A DNA stretch of 64,000 nt, taken from Zunongwangia endophytica (GTDB taxonomy: Bacteria; Bacteroidota; Bacteroidia; Flavobacteriales; Flavobacteriaceae). Positions 33,834 to 42,705 of the stretch are shown here, one piece after another (position 1 is the first letter of the stretch; every line of letters begins with the position of its first letter). The notes below the pieces were generated by a model that worked only from the letters and a program-made list of their open reading frames with translations, made no database searches and had not been told where the DNA came from. The DNA is taken from the NCBI RefSeq assembly GCF_030409505.1, contig NZ_JAUFPZ010000002.1:620001-684000 (forward strand), given 5' to 3'. The position numbers were made by a program, and so were the translations under genes.

Positions 33834-34280
33834 TTACTCTTCTTCATTCTTTCGCTCTTTTTCTTTGCGAGCGCGATATTCCTTTATCAACTTTCTATGG
33901 AAATCTTCTTCAAGCTGATGAAGTTTTACAATTTCCTGTGCAGATAGAATCGTTTTTAAATCCTGAAAATATTTTTTCTTAAGCTCGTAATCTTCCTTTT
34001 CAATTTCAATTAAGTCGTTTAGAAGATCCTGAGCTTTATCTTCAGCCATGCAATCTACATTTTCTATATCTCGATGTTCTTTTCGATATAATGCTCTACG
34101 TTTATCTTCATACTTGTCGTAGATAGGCCAAAATTTTTGCGCTGTTTTATTACTAAAATTTAATTCCTGAGTAATAAAAGCAGTTTTTAAAGACTTAATT
34201 CGCTCCTTCTCGTTGTCATCCTGAGCTTGTGCTGTTAAAAAGCCAAAAATCAACAAGACTATTAATGCAATCTTTTTCAT
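33834..34280 (-). CDS. Spy/CpxP-like periplasmic protein of an ECF sigma operon
   Basis: 148 residues. A signal peptide (about 1-19, ending AQAQ) exports a highly charged helical protein. The pattern IKSLKTAFITQELNFSNKTAQKFWPIYDKYEDKRRALYRKEHRD resembles Spy/CpxP LTxxQ-type repeats, and flavobacterial relatives are annotated as sensors of ECF sigma factors. It is the third gene of an operon with the sigma factor and a membrane protein, 5 bases after the latter. It may sense envelope conditions or act as a chaperone, which is inference from context and charge pattern. Confidence 0.75.
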   Translation of the reverse strand: MKKIALIVLLIFGFLTAQAQDDNEKERIKSLKTAFITQELNFSNKTAQKFWPIYDKYEDKRRALYRKEHRDIENVDCMAEDKAQDLLNDLIEIEKEDYELKKKYFQDLKTILSAQEIVKLHQLEEDFHRKLIKEYRARKEKERKNEEE

Positions 34281-34285
34281 AGCAA

Positions 34286-34816
34286 TTATTCTAAAATATA
34301 ACTGGGATCTTCAACATTCTCATCAATATAATCAAATACGGCATCACTATTCATTGCAGCGAAATCTGATTCTTCTACAATGTAACCATCCTCGATGATC
34401 ATATTAGAAAATTCTGTAGAAGAAAAATCAATGTATCCATCATCGATATAATCTTCCATTGCAGAAAGTTCTACATCATCCCAACTTGCAGATTGTTCGT
34501 TTCCTAACGTAAAAAACGTTGAGTATAAACAAATAAAAATAGCAGCGATCCCAGCGGCATAATAAAGCGTTTTTCTAAAGTCTACTTTAATTAATTTTGG
34601 CTGTTTTATTTCTATTTTTTCAACCAAACGATCTTCAAGACCGTCAAAGTAAGCTTCAGGAACTTTAAATCCTGCCTCTGCGGGTAGCTCTATTTCACGT
34701 ACCTGCTCTTCTTCACTTAAGACCTTATCACATAACTGATCTTCTAGATTTTCAAAATATCCAGAAGGCACTTTAAAGCCAGAGGCGCCGTGATATGGTA
34801 TTTTCTCTTTCTTCAT
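34286..34816 (-). CDS. Anti-sigma-factor-like membrane protein with duplicated N-terminal motif
   Basis: 176 residues. The cytoplasmic N-terminal half has two copies of GFKVPxxYFxxLEDxL, at residues 13-28 and 49-64. One membrane helix follows at about 84-103, then an acidic external domain (DDVELSAMEDYIDDGYIDFSS). The position directly after the sigma gene, the single helix and the sidedness fit a sigma-binding anti-sigma factor, but no zinc-binding (ZAS) motif is seen. The repeated motif could be the sigma-contact element. No enzyme signature is present. The gene order sigma, membrane protein, Spy-like protein suggests an envelope-stress relay. Confidence 0.7.
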   Translation of the reverse strand: MKKEKIPYHGASGFKVPSGYFENLEDQLCDKVLSEEEQVREIELPAEAGFKVPEAYFDGLEDRLVEKIEIKQPKLIKVDFRKTLYYAAGIAAIFICLYSTFFTLGNEQSASWDDVELSAMEDYIDDGYIDFSSTEFSNMIIEDGYIVEESDFAAMNSDAVFDYIDENVEDPSYILE

Positions 34817-34847
34817 CTTTTATTTGACTTGTAGAAATTGAAATGGT

Positions 34848-35393
34848 TTAATTTGTTTTTAAAAATTCTTCAATTTTTTTAGCAGCAATATGATAAGAAG
34901 CTTTAAGAGCCCCTTCACTGGTTTCTAAAATCTCAGCCATCTCTCGATATTTTAATTCTTCAAAATACTTCATCGTAAAAACTTGTTGTTGTTTTTGCGG
35001 TAAGCTTGCGATAGCTTTTTGAAGTTTAAGTTGAATTTCAGATCCCTCAAAATAAACATCGCTTTCAAGATTATTAATTATTGCATCCTGAAGTTCGTCT
35101 GAAGAAATTTGTTGACGCTTCGCTTTTTTGTTTAGAAAAGTTATAGACTCATTTGTAGCAATACGATACATCCAAGAAAATAGCTTGCTATCTCCTTTAA
35201 ACTGATCGATATTTCTGAAAACTTTGATGAAGGTATTCTGAAGCACATCATGAGAATCGTCATGATCTTTAACCATATTTCTTATATGCCAATACAAGCG
35301 TTCCTTATATTCAGATACAAGTTTTTTAAAAGCTTCCTGAGAAGTTTTCTTATCTTTTAGTTGTTGTACAAGTAAATTTTCGGCTTTTTCCAA
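34848..35393 (-). CDS. ECF RNA polymerase sigma factor
   Basis: 181 residues. Sigma region 2 is at about 20-95 (YKERLYWHIRNMVKDHDDSHDVLQNTFIKVFRNIDQFKG, then LFSWMYRIATNESITFLNKK). Region 4 is at about 125-175 (ASLPQKQQQVFTMKYFEELKYREMAEILETSEGALKASYHIAAKKI). No region 1.1 or 3, so it belongs to the ECF group. It is the first gene of a three-gene operon with the anti-sigma-like and Spy-like proteins, spaced 31 and 5 bases. The target promoters are unknown. A conserved -35/-10 autoregulatory site was not recognised. Confidence 0.94.
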   Translation of the reverse strand: MEKAENLLVQQLKDKKTSQEAFKKLVSEYKERLYWHIRNMVKDHDDSHDVLQNTFIKVFRNIDQFKGDSKLFSWMYRIATNESITFLNKKAKRQQISSDELQDAIINNLESDVYFEGSEIQLKLQKAIASLPQKQQQVFTMKYFEELKYREMAEILETSEGALKASYHIAAKKIEEFLKTN

Positions 35394-35575
35394 GGGAAAA
35401 AATTTAGTTTACAATCCCTTTAAAATGGTTTGGCTAAAATATAGAAAACTTTAAAGCTGACTAACCCTCGCGTTATATTTTTATTAAGATATAGCGGTCA
35501 AAATGTATAATTCTGAATAAAATAATAAAGAATTACCTAGTAAACACCGAAAAAGAATCCAAAATTTGAAGAAAA

Positions 35576-37405
35576 TTATGCAAAAGACTGCATTTCTACC
35601 AACTTTTGATAGGTTCCTTTTTTAGCCAATAAGTCTTCGTGTTTTCCTTGCTCTACAATTTCACCACGTTGCATCACTATAATTTTATCTGCATTTTGAA
35701 TAGTGCTTAAACGGTGAGCAATAACTACAGAAGTTCTGTTACGCATCATATTTTCTAATGCTTGCTGAACTAATTTTTCACTTTGGGTATCTAAAGCCGA
35801 AGTAGCTTCGTCTAAGATCATTATCGGCGGATTTTTAAGTACCGCTCTGGCAATTGAAAGTCGTTGTTTTTGTCCGCCACTTAATTTGTTTCCAGAATCT
35901 CCAATATTGGTATCTAAGCCTTGTGGCATTGTTGAAATAAACTCCCAAGCATTTGCTATTTTAAGCGCATTGATAATTTCGCCTTCTGTAGCATTATCTT
36001 TTCCTAAAGCCACATTATTACGAATAGTATCATTAAATAAAATAGAATCCTGAGTAACAAGTCCCATTAAATTTCTTAAAGAATGCTTCGAAATTTCACG
36101 AATATCGGTACCATCGATTTTAATACTTCCGTCATTTACGTCGTAAAAACGAGTGATTAAATTAGCGATTGTTGATTTTCCACTACCAGATTGACCAACT
36201 AGAGCAATAGTTTGTCCTTTAGGAACACTCATGCTGAAATTCTTTAAAACAAGCTCTTTTTCGTATTTGAAATTAATGCTATTGACTTCTATTTTCGTAT
36301 CGAAACTTTCTTTTTTAATAGCATTCGGTGCGTCCTTCAGGTTTGTCTCGGTTTCAATAATTTCTAAGATACGCTCGGCACTGGCATTCCCTTTTTGAAC
36401 ACTATAAGTGGCTTTAGAGATTGCTTTTGCAGGCGTAAGAATATTGTAGGTTAGTACTAAAAATCCTATAAAAGTTGAAGCCTGCATGGTGCCATCTATA
36501 AGAACCATTCTTCCGCCAAACCAAAGTACCACAGTTATTACCAAAACACCTAAAAATTCACTCATCGGTGAAGCCAGGTTTTGGCGGTGAAGTAGTGCGT
36601 TGAGGATTTCATTTAGTCTATTTGTGCTCTCATGAAATTTCCCTATAAATTTACTTTCAGCATTAAAACCTTTAATAATTTTTAAGCTCGAAAGTGTTTC
36701 TTCAACAATCGATAAAAAGTGAGCATTTTCTTGTTGAGCACTGGTTGATTTCGCTTTTAGTTTTTTCCCGATAGAAGAAATAATTAGTCCCGAAATGGGT
36801 AAGAAGATCAACACAAAAAGGGTGAGCTTCCAACTAATTATTAGCATACCGATTAATGTGAAGAGTAGTGTTAAGGGCTCTTTTACAAACATCTCTAACA
36901 TACTAAGAAAAGAAGACTGAATTTCCTGTACATCACTTGTAATTCGTGAGATGGTGTCTCCTTTACGTTTCTCAGAAAAGAAAGAAACGGGAAGTTCTGT
37001 AATCTTCTCGTAGATGCGATTACGAATATCCCGTAACATTCCGTTTCTCAAAGAGGCGATAAAGTACATCGCCATATAATTAAATAGGTTTTTGATAAAG
37101 AATAGAATAATTATCAAAACACAGATAGTAATAAGGGCAGAAATCTGCCCATATTCTTCTATTCGTTGATTTAAAAAAAAGTTCGCGTAATCTTCAGCAA
37201 AATCTTTTATGGTTGTCCAGTGACCATCCCAGACAGGTTTGATCGTTATTGGATCGTTTACCTGAAAAAGCACTTGCAGCATCGGTATAAATGCCAAAAA
37301 TGATAAGGTGCTAAACAATGCATAAAAAACATTACTAATAATATTCAGAATTGCGTAACGTTTATAAGGTTTCGCAAACTGAAGAACTTTTTTTAAATAA
37401 CTCAT
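35576..37405 (-). CDS. ABC transporter, fused permease/ATPase (MsbA-like exporter)
   Basis: 609 residues. Six membrane helices lie in the first 330 residues, followed by a nucleotide-binding domain. Walker A GQSGSGKST, signature LSGGQKQR, Walker B IMILDEATSALD and the H-loop IAHRLST are all intact. It is a half-size homodimeric exporter of the MsbA/LmrA type, likely moving lipid, lipid A core or a drug across the inner membrane. It is separated by 15 bases from the upstream phosphosugar mutase gene, so it is probably cotranscribed with it and the glycosyltransferase. That points to envelope glycoconjugate export, but substrate is not readable from sequence. Confidence 0.93.
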   Translation of the reverse strand: MSYLKKVLQFAKPYKRYAILNIISNVFYALFSTLSFLAFIPMLQVLFQVNDPITIKPVWDGHWTTIKDFAEDYANFFLNQRIEEYGQISALITICVLIIILFFIKNLFNYMAMYFIASLRNGMLRDIRNRIYEKITELPVSFFSEKRKGDTISRITSDVQEIQSSFLSMLEMFVKEPLTLLFTLIGMLIISWKLTLFVLIFLPISGLIISSIGKKLKAKSTSAQQENAHFLSIVEETLSSLKIIKGFNAESKFIGKFHESTNRLNEILNALLHRQNLASPMSEFLGVLVITVVLWFGGRMVLIDGTMQASTFIGFLVLTYNILTPAKAISKATYSVQKGNASAERILEIIETETNLKDAPNAIKKESFDTKIEVNSINFKYEKELVLKNFSMSVPKGQTIALVGQSGSGKSTIANLITRFYDVNDGSIKIDGTDIREISKHSLRNLMGLVTQDSILFNDTIRNNVALGKDNATEGEIINALKIANAWEFISTMPQGLDTNIGDSGNKLSGGQKQRLSIARAVLKNPPIMILDEATSALDTQSEKLVQQALENMMRNRTSVVIAHRLSTIQNADKIIVMQRGEIVEQGKHEDLLAKKGTYQKLVEMQSFA

Positions 37406-37420
37406 ATAATTTCAAAGGTC

Positions 37421-39151
37421 TTACCCTAGTTGTAATTCAGCTTTAATTCGGCTGACTTTTTCTTTTAATTCTTTATTCTTTTCTTCAAAATCACTTACGC
37501 TATCCAAAGAAGTATTTACACTAAAGTAGAATTTAATTTTAGGCTCGGTTCCACTTGGTCGCGCTGCGATTTTAGTTCCGTCTTCAGTATAATAAATAAG
37601 CACATTAGACTTTGGTATGGTGATTTCTTCTTCGGTATGATCATGAAGATGTTTGGCTACAGAAGATTGATAATCTTCTACTAAAACTACTTTCTCTCCG
37701 TCGATAGTTTCCCAAGGTTTTTCTCTAAGATCAATAAGCATTTGTTTGATTTCCTGCTCACCTTCGATTCCCTTTTTAACTAAAGAAATTAATTCCTCTT
37801 TATATAAACCATAAGTAGTATAAAGTTCTAATAGTTTTTCGTAGAACGAGCTTCCCTGTGCTTTTAGAAATGCTGAAATTTCGCAAGCTAATAGGGTAGA
37901 GGTTACCGCATCTTTATCGCGTACAAAATCGCCAACCATATAACCAAAACTTTCTTCTCCACCACCAATAAAATCTAACTCTGGATGATCTTTAATAAGT
38001 TTTGCGATCCATTTAAAGCCGGTTAAAACCTCTTTATATTCTACGCCGTAAGCTTCAGATAAATTCTTTAGCATTGGTGTCGAAACGATGGTAGAAGCGA
38101 TAAATTCGTTACCATCCATTTTATCAGCCTTTTTCCATTGCTCTAATAGAAACCAAGTCATTACTAACATTGTTTGGTTTCCGTTTAAAAGCTCTAGTTT
38201 ATTTTCGTTATTTCTAACTGCAATTCCCAGTCTGTCGCAATCTGGATCTGTTCCTATCACGATATCAGCTCCTTTTTCTTCAGCAATGTCCAAGGCCATT
38301 TTTAAAGCTTCCGGCTCTTCTGGATTCGGTGATTTAACCGTTGGGAAATTCCCATCTGGTTCTCTTTGCTCTTCAACTATAGTAACATTGGCAAAACCAG
38401 CTTTTTCTAATACTGGCGGAACCATGGTAATAGAAGTACCGTGCAAAGAAGTGAAAACAACACCAAGATCTGCTTTTGCTTCTGCTGAAGTATCAAAACT
38501 TCCATTAGCTACTGAAGCTTCAATAAACGCTTCATCTACATCTTTATCAATTTTATGAATCAAATCGTTCTTAGCATCAAAGCTAATCGCTTCGTATTCC
38601 AATCCGTTAATTTCTTCAACTAGATCTTTATCTTGAGGCGGAACCAACTGGCCACCATCCTGCCAATACACCTTATAACCATTGTATTCTGGTGGATTAT
38701 GGCTGGCAGTTAAAACAATTCCGCAGTGGCAATTTAATTTTTTAACTGCGAAAGATAATTCTGGCGTAGGTCTTAGATCTGAAAATAAGAACACCTCGAT
38801 ATCATTTGCTGAAAAAACATCTGCCACAACTTGCGCTAATTCTTTACTATTATTTCTACAATCGTAAGCAATTGCAACTTTTAGCGCTTCCCCTGAAAAT
38901 TCTCTTTTTAGATAATTTGAAAGTCCCTGAGTGTTTTTCCCTAAGGTGTATTTATTAATACGGTTAGTACCAACACCCATAATTCCACGCATTCCACCTG
39001 TACCAAAAGCAGCATTTTTATAGAAACTATCTTCCAATTCAGAAGGGTTGTTATCTATAAGTTCGTTGATTTCTTTTTTGGTATCTTCATCAAATACATC
39101 GGTAAGCCAAGTTTGGGCTTTCGCTAAAATTTCAGGTTTTACTTGTGACAT
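37421..39151 (-). CDS. Phospho-sugar mutase (phosphoglucomutase/phosphomannomutase family)
   Basis: 576 residues, the long PgcA-like form. The catalytic serine is in TASHNPPEYNGYK (about 148-160), the metal loop is DPDCDRLGIA, the sugar loop is GGEESFGYMVGDFVRDKDA, and the phosphate loop is RPSGTEPKIKFYF near the end. It interconverts hexose 1- and 6-phosphates in the cytoplasm, supplying sugar nucleotides or glycogen metabolism. It lies between a glycosyltransferase and an exporter gene on the same strand. Sugar specificity (glucose, mannose or both) cannot be set from these motifs. Confidence 0.95.
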   Translation of the reverse strand: MSQVKPEILAKAQTWLTDVFDEDTKKEINELIDNNPSELEDSFYKNAAFGTGGMRGIMGVGTNRINKYTLGKNTQGLSNYLKREFSGEALKVAIAYDCRNNSKELAQVVADVFSANDIEVFLFSDLRPTPELSFAVKKLNCHCGIVLTASHNPPEYNGYKVYWQDGGQLVPPQDKDLVEEINGLEYEAISFDAKNDLIHKIDKDVDEAFIEASVANGSFDTSAEAKADLGVVFTSLHGTSITMVPPVLEKAGFANVTIVEEQREPDGNFPTVKSPNPEEPEALKMALDIAEEKGADIVIGTDPDCDRLGIAVRNNENKLELLNGNQTMLVMTWFLLEQWKKADKMDGNEFIASTIVSTPMLKNLSEAYGVEYKEVLTGFKWIAKLIKDHPELDFIGGGEESFGYMVGDFVRDKDAVTSTLLACEISAFLKAQGSSFYEKLLELYTTYGLYKEELISLVKKGIEGEQEIKQMLIDLREKPWETIDGEKVVLVEDYQSSVAKHLHDHTEEEITIPKSNVLIYYTEDGTKIAARPSGTEPKIKFYFSVNTSLDSVSDFEEKNKELKEKVSRIKAELQLG

Positions 39152-39219
39152 AATTTTGGTTTTAGTTTTAGTAGTTCAAACAAAATAGATTTCAAAAATA
39201 ATATTTTCTGTATTGAAAC

Positions 39220-40179
39220 TTAGTAATTCTCGGTAGTTTTAGTAATAAGATAACGTTCTTTATCTCGCTTGCTTCTTAAGATAAGCTCTCCTACAAAGCC
39301 GGCAAGGAATAATTGTGAACCTATAATCATCACGGTTAGTGCGATATAGAACCAAGGGTTTAAAGCAACGAGTGTGTTAGGCACACCATGATACATTTTA
39401 TATAGTTTAGAAAATCCTACAAATCCAGCAGTAAAGAACCCTATAATAAACATTAGAACCCCTAAAGATCCGAATAAATGCATTGGTCTACGACCAAATT
39501 TGGATAAAAACCAAATCGTTAATAGATCCAGAAATCCAAAAATAAATCGCTCTGGCCCAAATTTAGTTCTTCCGTATTTTCTAGCCTGATGTTTTACTTC
39601 TTTTTCGGTTATTTTATAAAAGCCCGCATTTTTAGCTAAAACCGGAATATAGCGATGCATTTCTCCGTAGACATCGATATTTTTTACCACGTCTTTTTTG
39701 TAAGCTTTTAATCCGCAATTGAAATCGTGCAATTTTAATCCTGAAGTTTTACGCGCTGCTGCGTTGAATAACTTCGAAGGTAAATTTTTGGCTAAAACAG
39801 AGTCGTAGCGTTTCTTTTTCCATCCTGAAACAAGCTCGTAACCATCTTTGGTTATTTTTGAGTATAATTCTGGAATTTCATCTGGATTGTCTTGGAGATC
39901 GGCATCCATGGTAATAATTACATCGCCTTCCGCTTTTAAAAAACCTGCATGTAAAGCCTGAGATTTGCCATAATTGCGATTAAATTTTATGCCTTTGACC
40001 GCCTTATCGTTTTCTGCAATGGTTTGGATGGTTTTCCAGGAAGCATCGGTACTACCATCATCGATAAAAATGATCTCATAAGAAAAGGAATTGGATCGCA
40101 TTACTTTTGCGATCCAATTATATAATTCTGCTAAAGATTGTTCCTCGTTTAAAAGAGGTATGACTACGGAAATCTGCAT
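39220..40179 (-). CDS. Family 2 glycosyltransferase with two C-terminal membrane helices
   Basis: 319 residues. The GT2 domain occupies the first 220 (SVVIPLLNEEQSLAELYNWI, EIIFIDDGSTDAS, TMDADLQDNPDEIP with the metal-binding Asp residues). Two membrane helices follow, near 230-255 and 270-295. This is the polyprenyl-phosphate glycosyltransferase layout (DPM1/ArnC/GtrB-like), which loads a sugar on undecaprenyl phosphate at the inner membrane. It is the second gene of the run DUF4199, GT2, mutase, exporter, with 13 bases to the first. Confidence 0.92.
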   Translation of the reverse strand: MQISVVIPLLNEEQSLAELYNWIAKVMRSNSFSYEIIFIDDGSTDASWKTIQTIAENDKAVKGIKFNRNYGKSQALHAGFLKAEGDVIITMDADLQDNPDEIPELYSKITKDGYELVSGWKKKRYDSVLAKNLPSKLFNAAARKTSGLKLHDFNCGLKAYKKDVVKNIDVYGEMHRYIPVLAKNAGFYKITEKEVKHQARKYGRTKFGPERFIFGFLDLLTIWFLSKFGRRPMHLFGSLGVLMFIIGFFTAGFVGFSKLYKMYHGVPNTLVALNPWFYIALTVMIIGSQLFLAGFVGELILRSKRDKERYLITKTTENY

Positions 40180-40192
40180 TAATTGTTATTTT

Positions 40193-40711
40193 CTAATAAT
40201 CTTGAGCTTGATTATTTCTAATAATAAGCCCAGTAAGTAAGGAAATTATAAAACCAAGTATAAGATATCCTATTATTTGCATTGCACTATAAACCCATGG
40301 ACTACTAGTATATTCTACCCAAGTTAAAGCGCCTTCCATTTGTTCAGCTGTTAAATTTTGCTCAGACATCGCCAAAACTTGTGTATCATACATACTTTGC
40401 AAAAACTCTGGGTAAATAAATTTATAATGAATATAAGTATAAATAGCAGCAATTATTCCTCCAATTACAGCGGCGCCCAATCCCACTTTAAGAGACTGCT
40501 TTAAGCTTATTACATTTTCATTCTTTTTCTTGAAGGTTATAAGAGCAAATACAAAAATGGCGATTTCAATGAATTTGCTAATTAAGCCAACTACCCAATC
40601 CTCTTGAGATACATTAAAGACATAAACAAGAACTAGATAAATTATTGAGTATAGCGCAAGTGCAATTCCAAAAGGATAAGCAACCGATTTTACTGAAGTA
40701 GAGTTTTCCAT
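40193..40711 (-). CDS. DUF4199 membrane protein
   Basis: 172 residues with four predicted membrane helices (about 13-33, 40-62, 73-97 and 140-165) and a soluble loop between the third and fourth (KFIYPEFLQSMYDTQVLAMSEQNLTAEQ). It matches DUF4199 proteins, which in Flavobacteriia lie next to glycosyltransferases of this type. Function is unknown. It ends 13 bases before the GT2 gene, so cotranscription is likely. Confidence 0.85.
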   Translation of the reverse strand: MENSTSVKSVAYPFGIALALYSIIYLVLVYVFNVSQEDWVVGLISKFIEIAIFVFALITFKKKNENVISLKQSLKVGLGAAVIGGIIAAIYTYIHYKFIYPEFLQSMYDTQVLAMSEQNLTAEQMEGALTWVEYTSSPWVYSAMQIIGYLILGFIISLLTGLIIRNNQAQDY

Positions 40712-40747
40712 TTTTTTAATTAAATTTGTCGTTTATCGGTTAGTAAG

Positions 40748-40755
40748 CAAAGATA
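40748..40755 (-). promoter_or_regulatory. -7 element upstream of DUF4199
   Basis: CAAAGATA reads TATCTTTG on the minus strand, 36 bases upstream of the ATG. No clear TTG partner stands at 19 bases, so it is less sure than the rpmE2 promoter opposite. Confidence 0.5.
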
Positions 40756-40801
40756 GTAAAACGTTACAAAGCTGTTAAATAAAAAATAATTTAAATTATA
40801 A

Positions 40802-40831
40802 TTGGATTTATAAACAAATTGGTTAAATTTG
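40802..40831 (+). promoter_or_regulatory. Promoter of rpmE2
   Basis: TTG at 40802-40804, 19-base spacer, TAAATTTG at 40824-40831, followed by CACCC. It is a full consensus match, 27 bases before the rpmE2 ATG. Confidence 0.85.
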
Positions 40832-40858
40832 CACCCTGAAAATTAAAAGATCAAAGCG

Positions 40859-41113
40859 ATGAAACAAGGAATCCATCCGGAAAATTATAGATTAGTAGCA
40901 TTTAAAGATATGTCTAACGACGATGTATTCATTACAAAATCTACTGCAAAAACAAGAGAAACTATCGAGGTAGAAGGTGCTGAATATCCATTAATCAAAT
41001 TGGAGATTTCAAGAACTTCTCATCCTTATTATACTGGTCAAACTAAACTTGTAGATAGTGCTGGTAGAATTGATAAATTCAAGAACAAATACGCAAAATT
41101 CAAGAAGAAATAA
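40859..41113 (+). CDS. rpmE2: 50S ribosomal protein L31, type B
   Basis: 84 residues starting [18 protein letters not shown]. It has the L31 signature near HPYYTGQTK and a basic tail ([13 protein letters not shown]). It has no cysteine, so it is the zinc-independent type B form. In many bacteria type B is induced under zinc limitation, but here it has a strong constitutive-looking promoter and no Zur-like site I could recognise, which fits a sole housekeeping copy. It is monocistronic, closed by a terminator. Confidence 0.97.
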   Translation: MKQGIHPENYRLVAFKDMSNDDVFITKSTAKTRETIEVEGAEYPLIKLEISRTSHPYYTGQTKLVDSAGRIDKFKNKYAKFKKK

Positions 41114-41138
41114 TCTTCGCGAATTCGAAAAATATACT

Positions 41139-41160
41139 AAGGCTGCAATTTTGCAGCCTT
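41139..41160 (+). terminator. Rho-independent terminator of rpmE2
   Basis: The stem AAGGCTGCA with TGCAGCCTT and a short loop is followed by a run of seven T. It lies 26 bases after the stop. Confidence 0.92.
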
Positions 41161-41258
41161 TTTTTGTTGTCTCTTTTTTTAGTTTTAGACTGAATTTAAC
41201 GTGATTTTCTTTAAACTTTCCTAATTCGCTTTAACTTTATAAAAATTAATGTGCGGAA

Positions 41259-42431
41259 ATGAATTATATACTTTTTGATGGTTCGGTTAGAAACCAATTG
41301 CTTCCATTTACTTTTACAAGACCCGTAGCCGATATTCGATTTGGAATTTTAACCATGCGCGAGCGTTGGGAATATATTCTAGGTTATACAACTTCAACTA
41401 TTACTGAAGATTATTTGAGTGAAAAATGGCCGTTGGTAGAATTTGAGGAAAATATAATGATCAATGCAGCATATTTTCCTTCTTCAGAATTTATTCAGCA
41501 AATAAAAAATTTGAATAATAAAGAGGCGATTTTTGATGGTGAAGAAATCGTTTCTTTTTATACCGAAGAGGATCAGGAGGTAGATTTTTCAGCATATAAG
41601 CAGATAGAGATCGATGGTAATGTATTGAAATTGGCGCATACCTGGGATATATTTTCTAAAAATGCAACAGCCATAAAATTCGATTTTAAATTACTTACTG
41701 AGGATCGAGAATCACAACCTATAGATTCTTCAAATTATGTGAAGAATCCCGACAATATTTTTATTGAAGAAGGTGCTGTGGTAGAGAATTGTTCTTTAAA
41801 TGCCAGCGCTGGGCCTATTTACATTGGTAAAGATGCGCTAGTGATGGAAGGCTGTTTTCTTCGTGGTCCAATTTCCATTGGCGAAGAAGCTATTGTGAAA
41901 ATGGGTGCCAAAATTTACGGAGCAACAACTATTGGACCCGGTAGTAGAGCAGGAGGAGAGATCAATAATTCGGTGTTATTTCAAAATTCAAATAAAGGTC
42001 ACGAAGGATATCTTGGGAACTCTGTTTTGGGCGAATGGTGTAATTTGGGGGCCGATACTAATAATTCGAATCTTAAAAATAATTATGCGGAAGTTCGCCT
42101 TTGGGATTATGAAACGGAAGGCTTTGCGAAAACCGGACTTCAGTTTTGTGGTCTAATGATGGGTGATCACAGTAAATGCGGAATCAATTCGATGTTTAAT
42201 ACCGGTACCGTAGTAGGTGTAAGTTGTAATATCTTCGGAACTGGTTATCCACGAAATTTTATCCCGAGTTTTAGTTGGGGAGGGAGCTCTGGAATGACAA
42301 CTTACCAAACAAAAAAGGTTTTTGAAGTTGCTGAAAGAGTTTTGGAACGACGAAAAATGGAATTTACCGAGCAAGATCAGGCAATTTTAGAGCATGTTTT
42401 TGAGGAAACTTCAAAGTATCGTAGATATTAG
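41259..42431 (+). CDS. GlmU-family protein (putative sugar nucleotidyltransferase with left-handed beta-helix)
   Basis: 390 residues. The N terminus (NYILFDGSVRNQLLPFTFTRPVADIRFGILTMRERWE) is a shortened nucleotidyltransferase-like domain. From about 165 onward come hexapeptide repeats of a left-handed beta-helix (GPIYIGKDALVMEGCFLRGPISIGEEAIVKMGAKIYG). This is the flavobacterial GlmU-like family, distinct from true bifunctional GlmU because the usual GxGxRM nucleotide loop is absent. Transfer of nucleotidyl or acyl groups to sugar phosphates is presumed and not shown. It stands alone with about 145 bases upstream to rpmE2. Confidence 0.85.
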   Translation: MNYILFDGSVRNQLLPFTFTRPVADIRFGILTMRERWEYILGYTTSTITEDYLSEKWPLVEFEENIMINAAYFPSSEFIQQIKNLNNKEAIFDGEEIVSFYTEEDQEVDFSAYKQIEIDGNVLKLAHTWDIFSKNATAIKFDFKLLTEDRESQPIDSSNYVKNPDNIFIEEGAVVENCSLNASAGPIYIGKDALVMEGCFLRGPISIGEEAIVKMGAKIYGATTIGPGSRAGGEINNSVLFQNSNKGHEGYLGNSVLGEWCNLGADTNNSNLKNNYAEVRLWDYETEGFAKTGLQFCGLMMGDHSKCGINSMFNTGTVVGVSCNIFGTGYPRNFIPSFSWGGSSGMTTYQTKKVFEVAERVLERRKMEFTEQDQAILEHVFEETSKYRRY

Positions 42432-42705
42432 TTGTTGGTTCACAGTTTAAGGTCTTTAGGGAGTCCAAGTTAAATACTTATCGCAATTCTTTCTATTTGT
42501 TGAAATAGCTTCCAGCAATCCAATCGGCTATTAGCTTTTTGAGAAATAAGATTAAAGAGGATAAAAATGGACTAAAACTGTTGGGGTTATTTCATCCGGA
42601 CCTGTCTTTCGGTTCTGCTGGCTTAATCTTTAATTTCTCAGGATTTAAGACTTCGCTTTTAGAAATTAGAAGTTTGGATTTTTAAATATCAAAAATGCTT
42701 GGAAG
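42432..42705. other. Non-coding stretch between the GlmU-family and frameshifted genes
   Basis: 274 bases with stops in all frames. It contains no terminator of the clear kind seen elsewhere. The segment near 42597-42660 (around GTCTTTCGGTTCTGCTGGC) is less AT-rich than its surroundings and may be the rest of a decayed gene, but I cannot assign it. Confidence 0.4.

Noticed and set aside
38088..38558. Open frame antisense to the phosphosugar mutase gene
   Set aside because: Shadow of a clear enzyme gene, no start context and low-complexity Ser-rich product.
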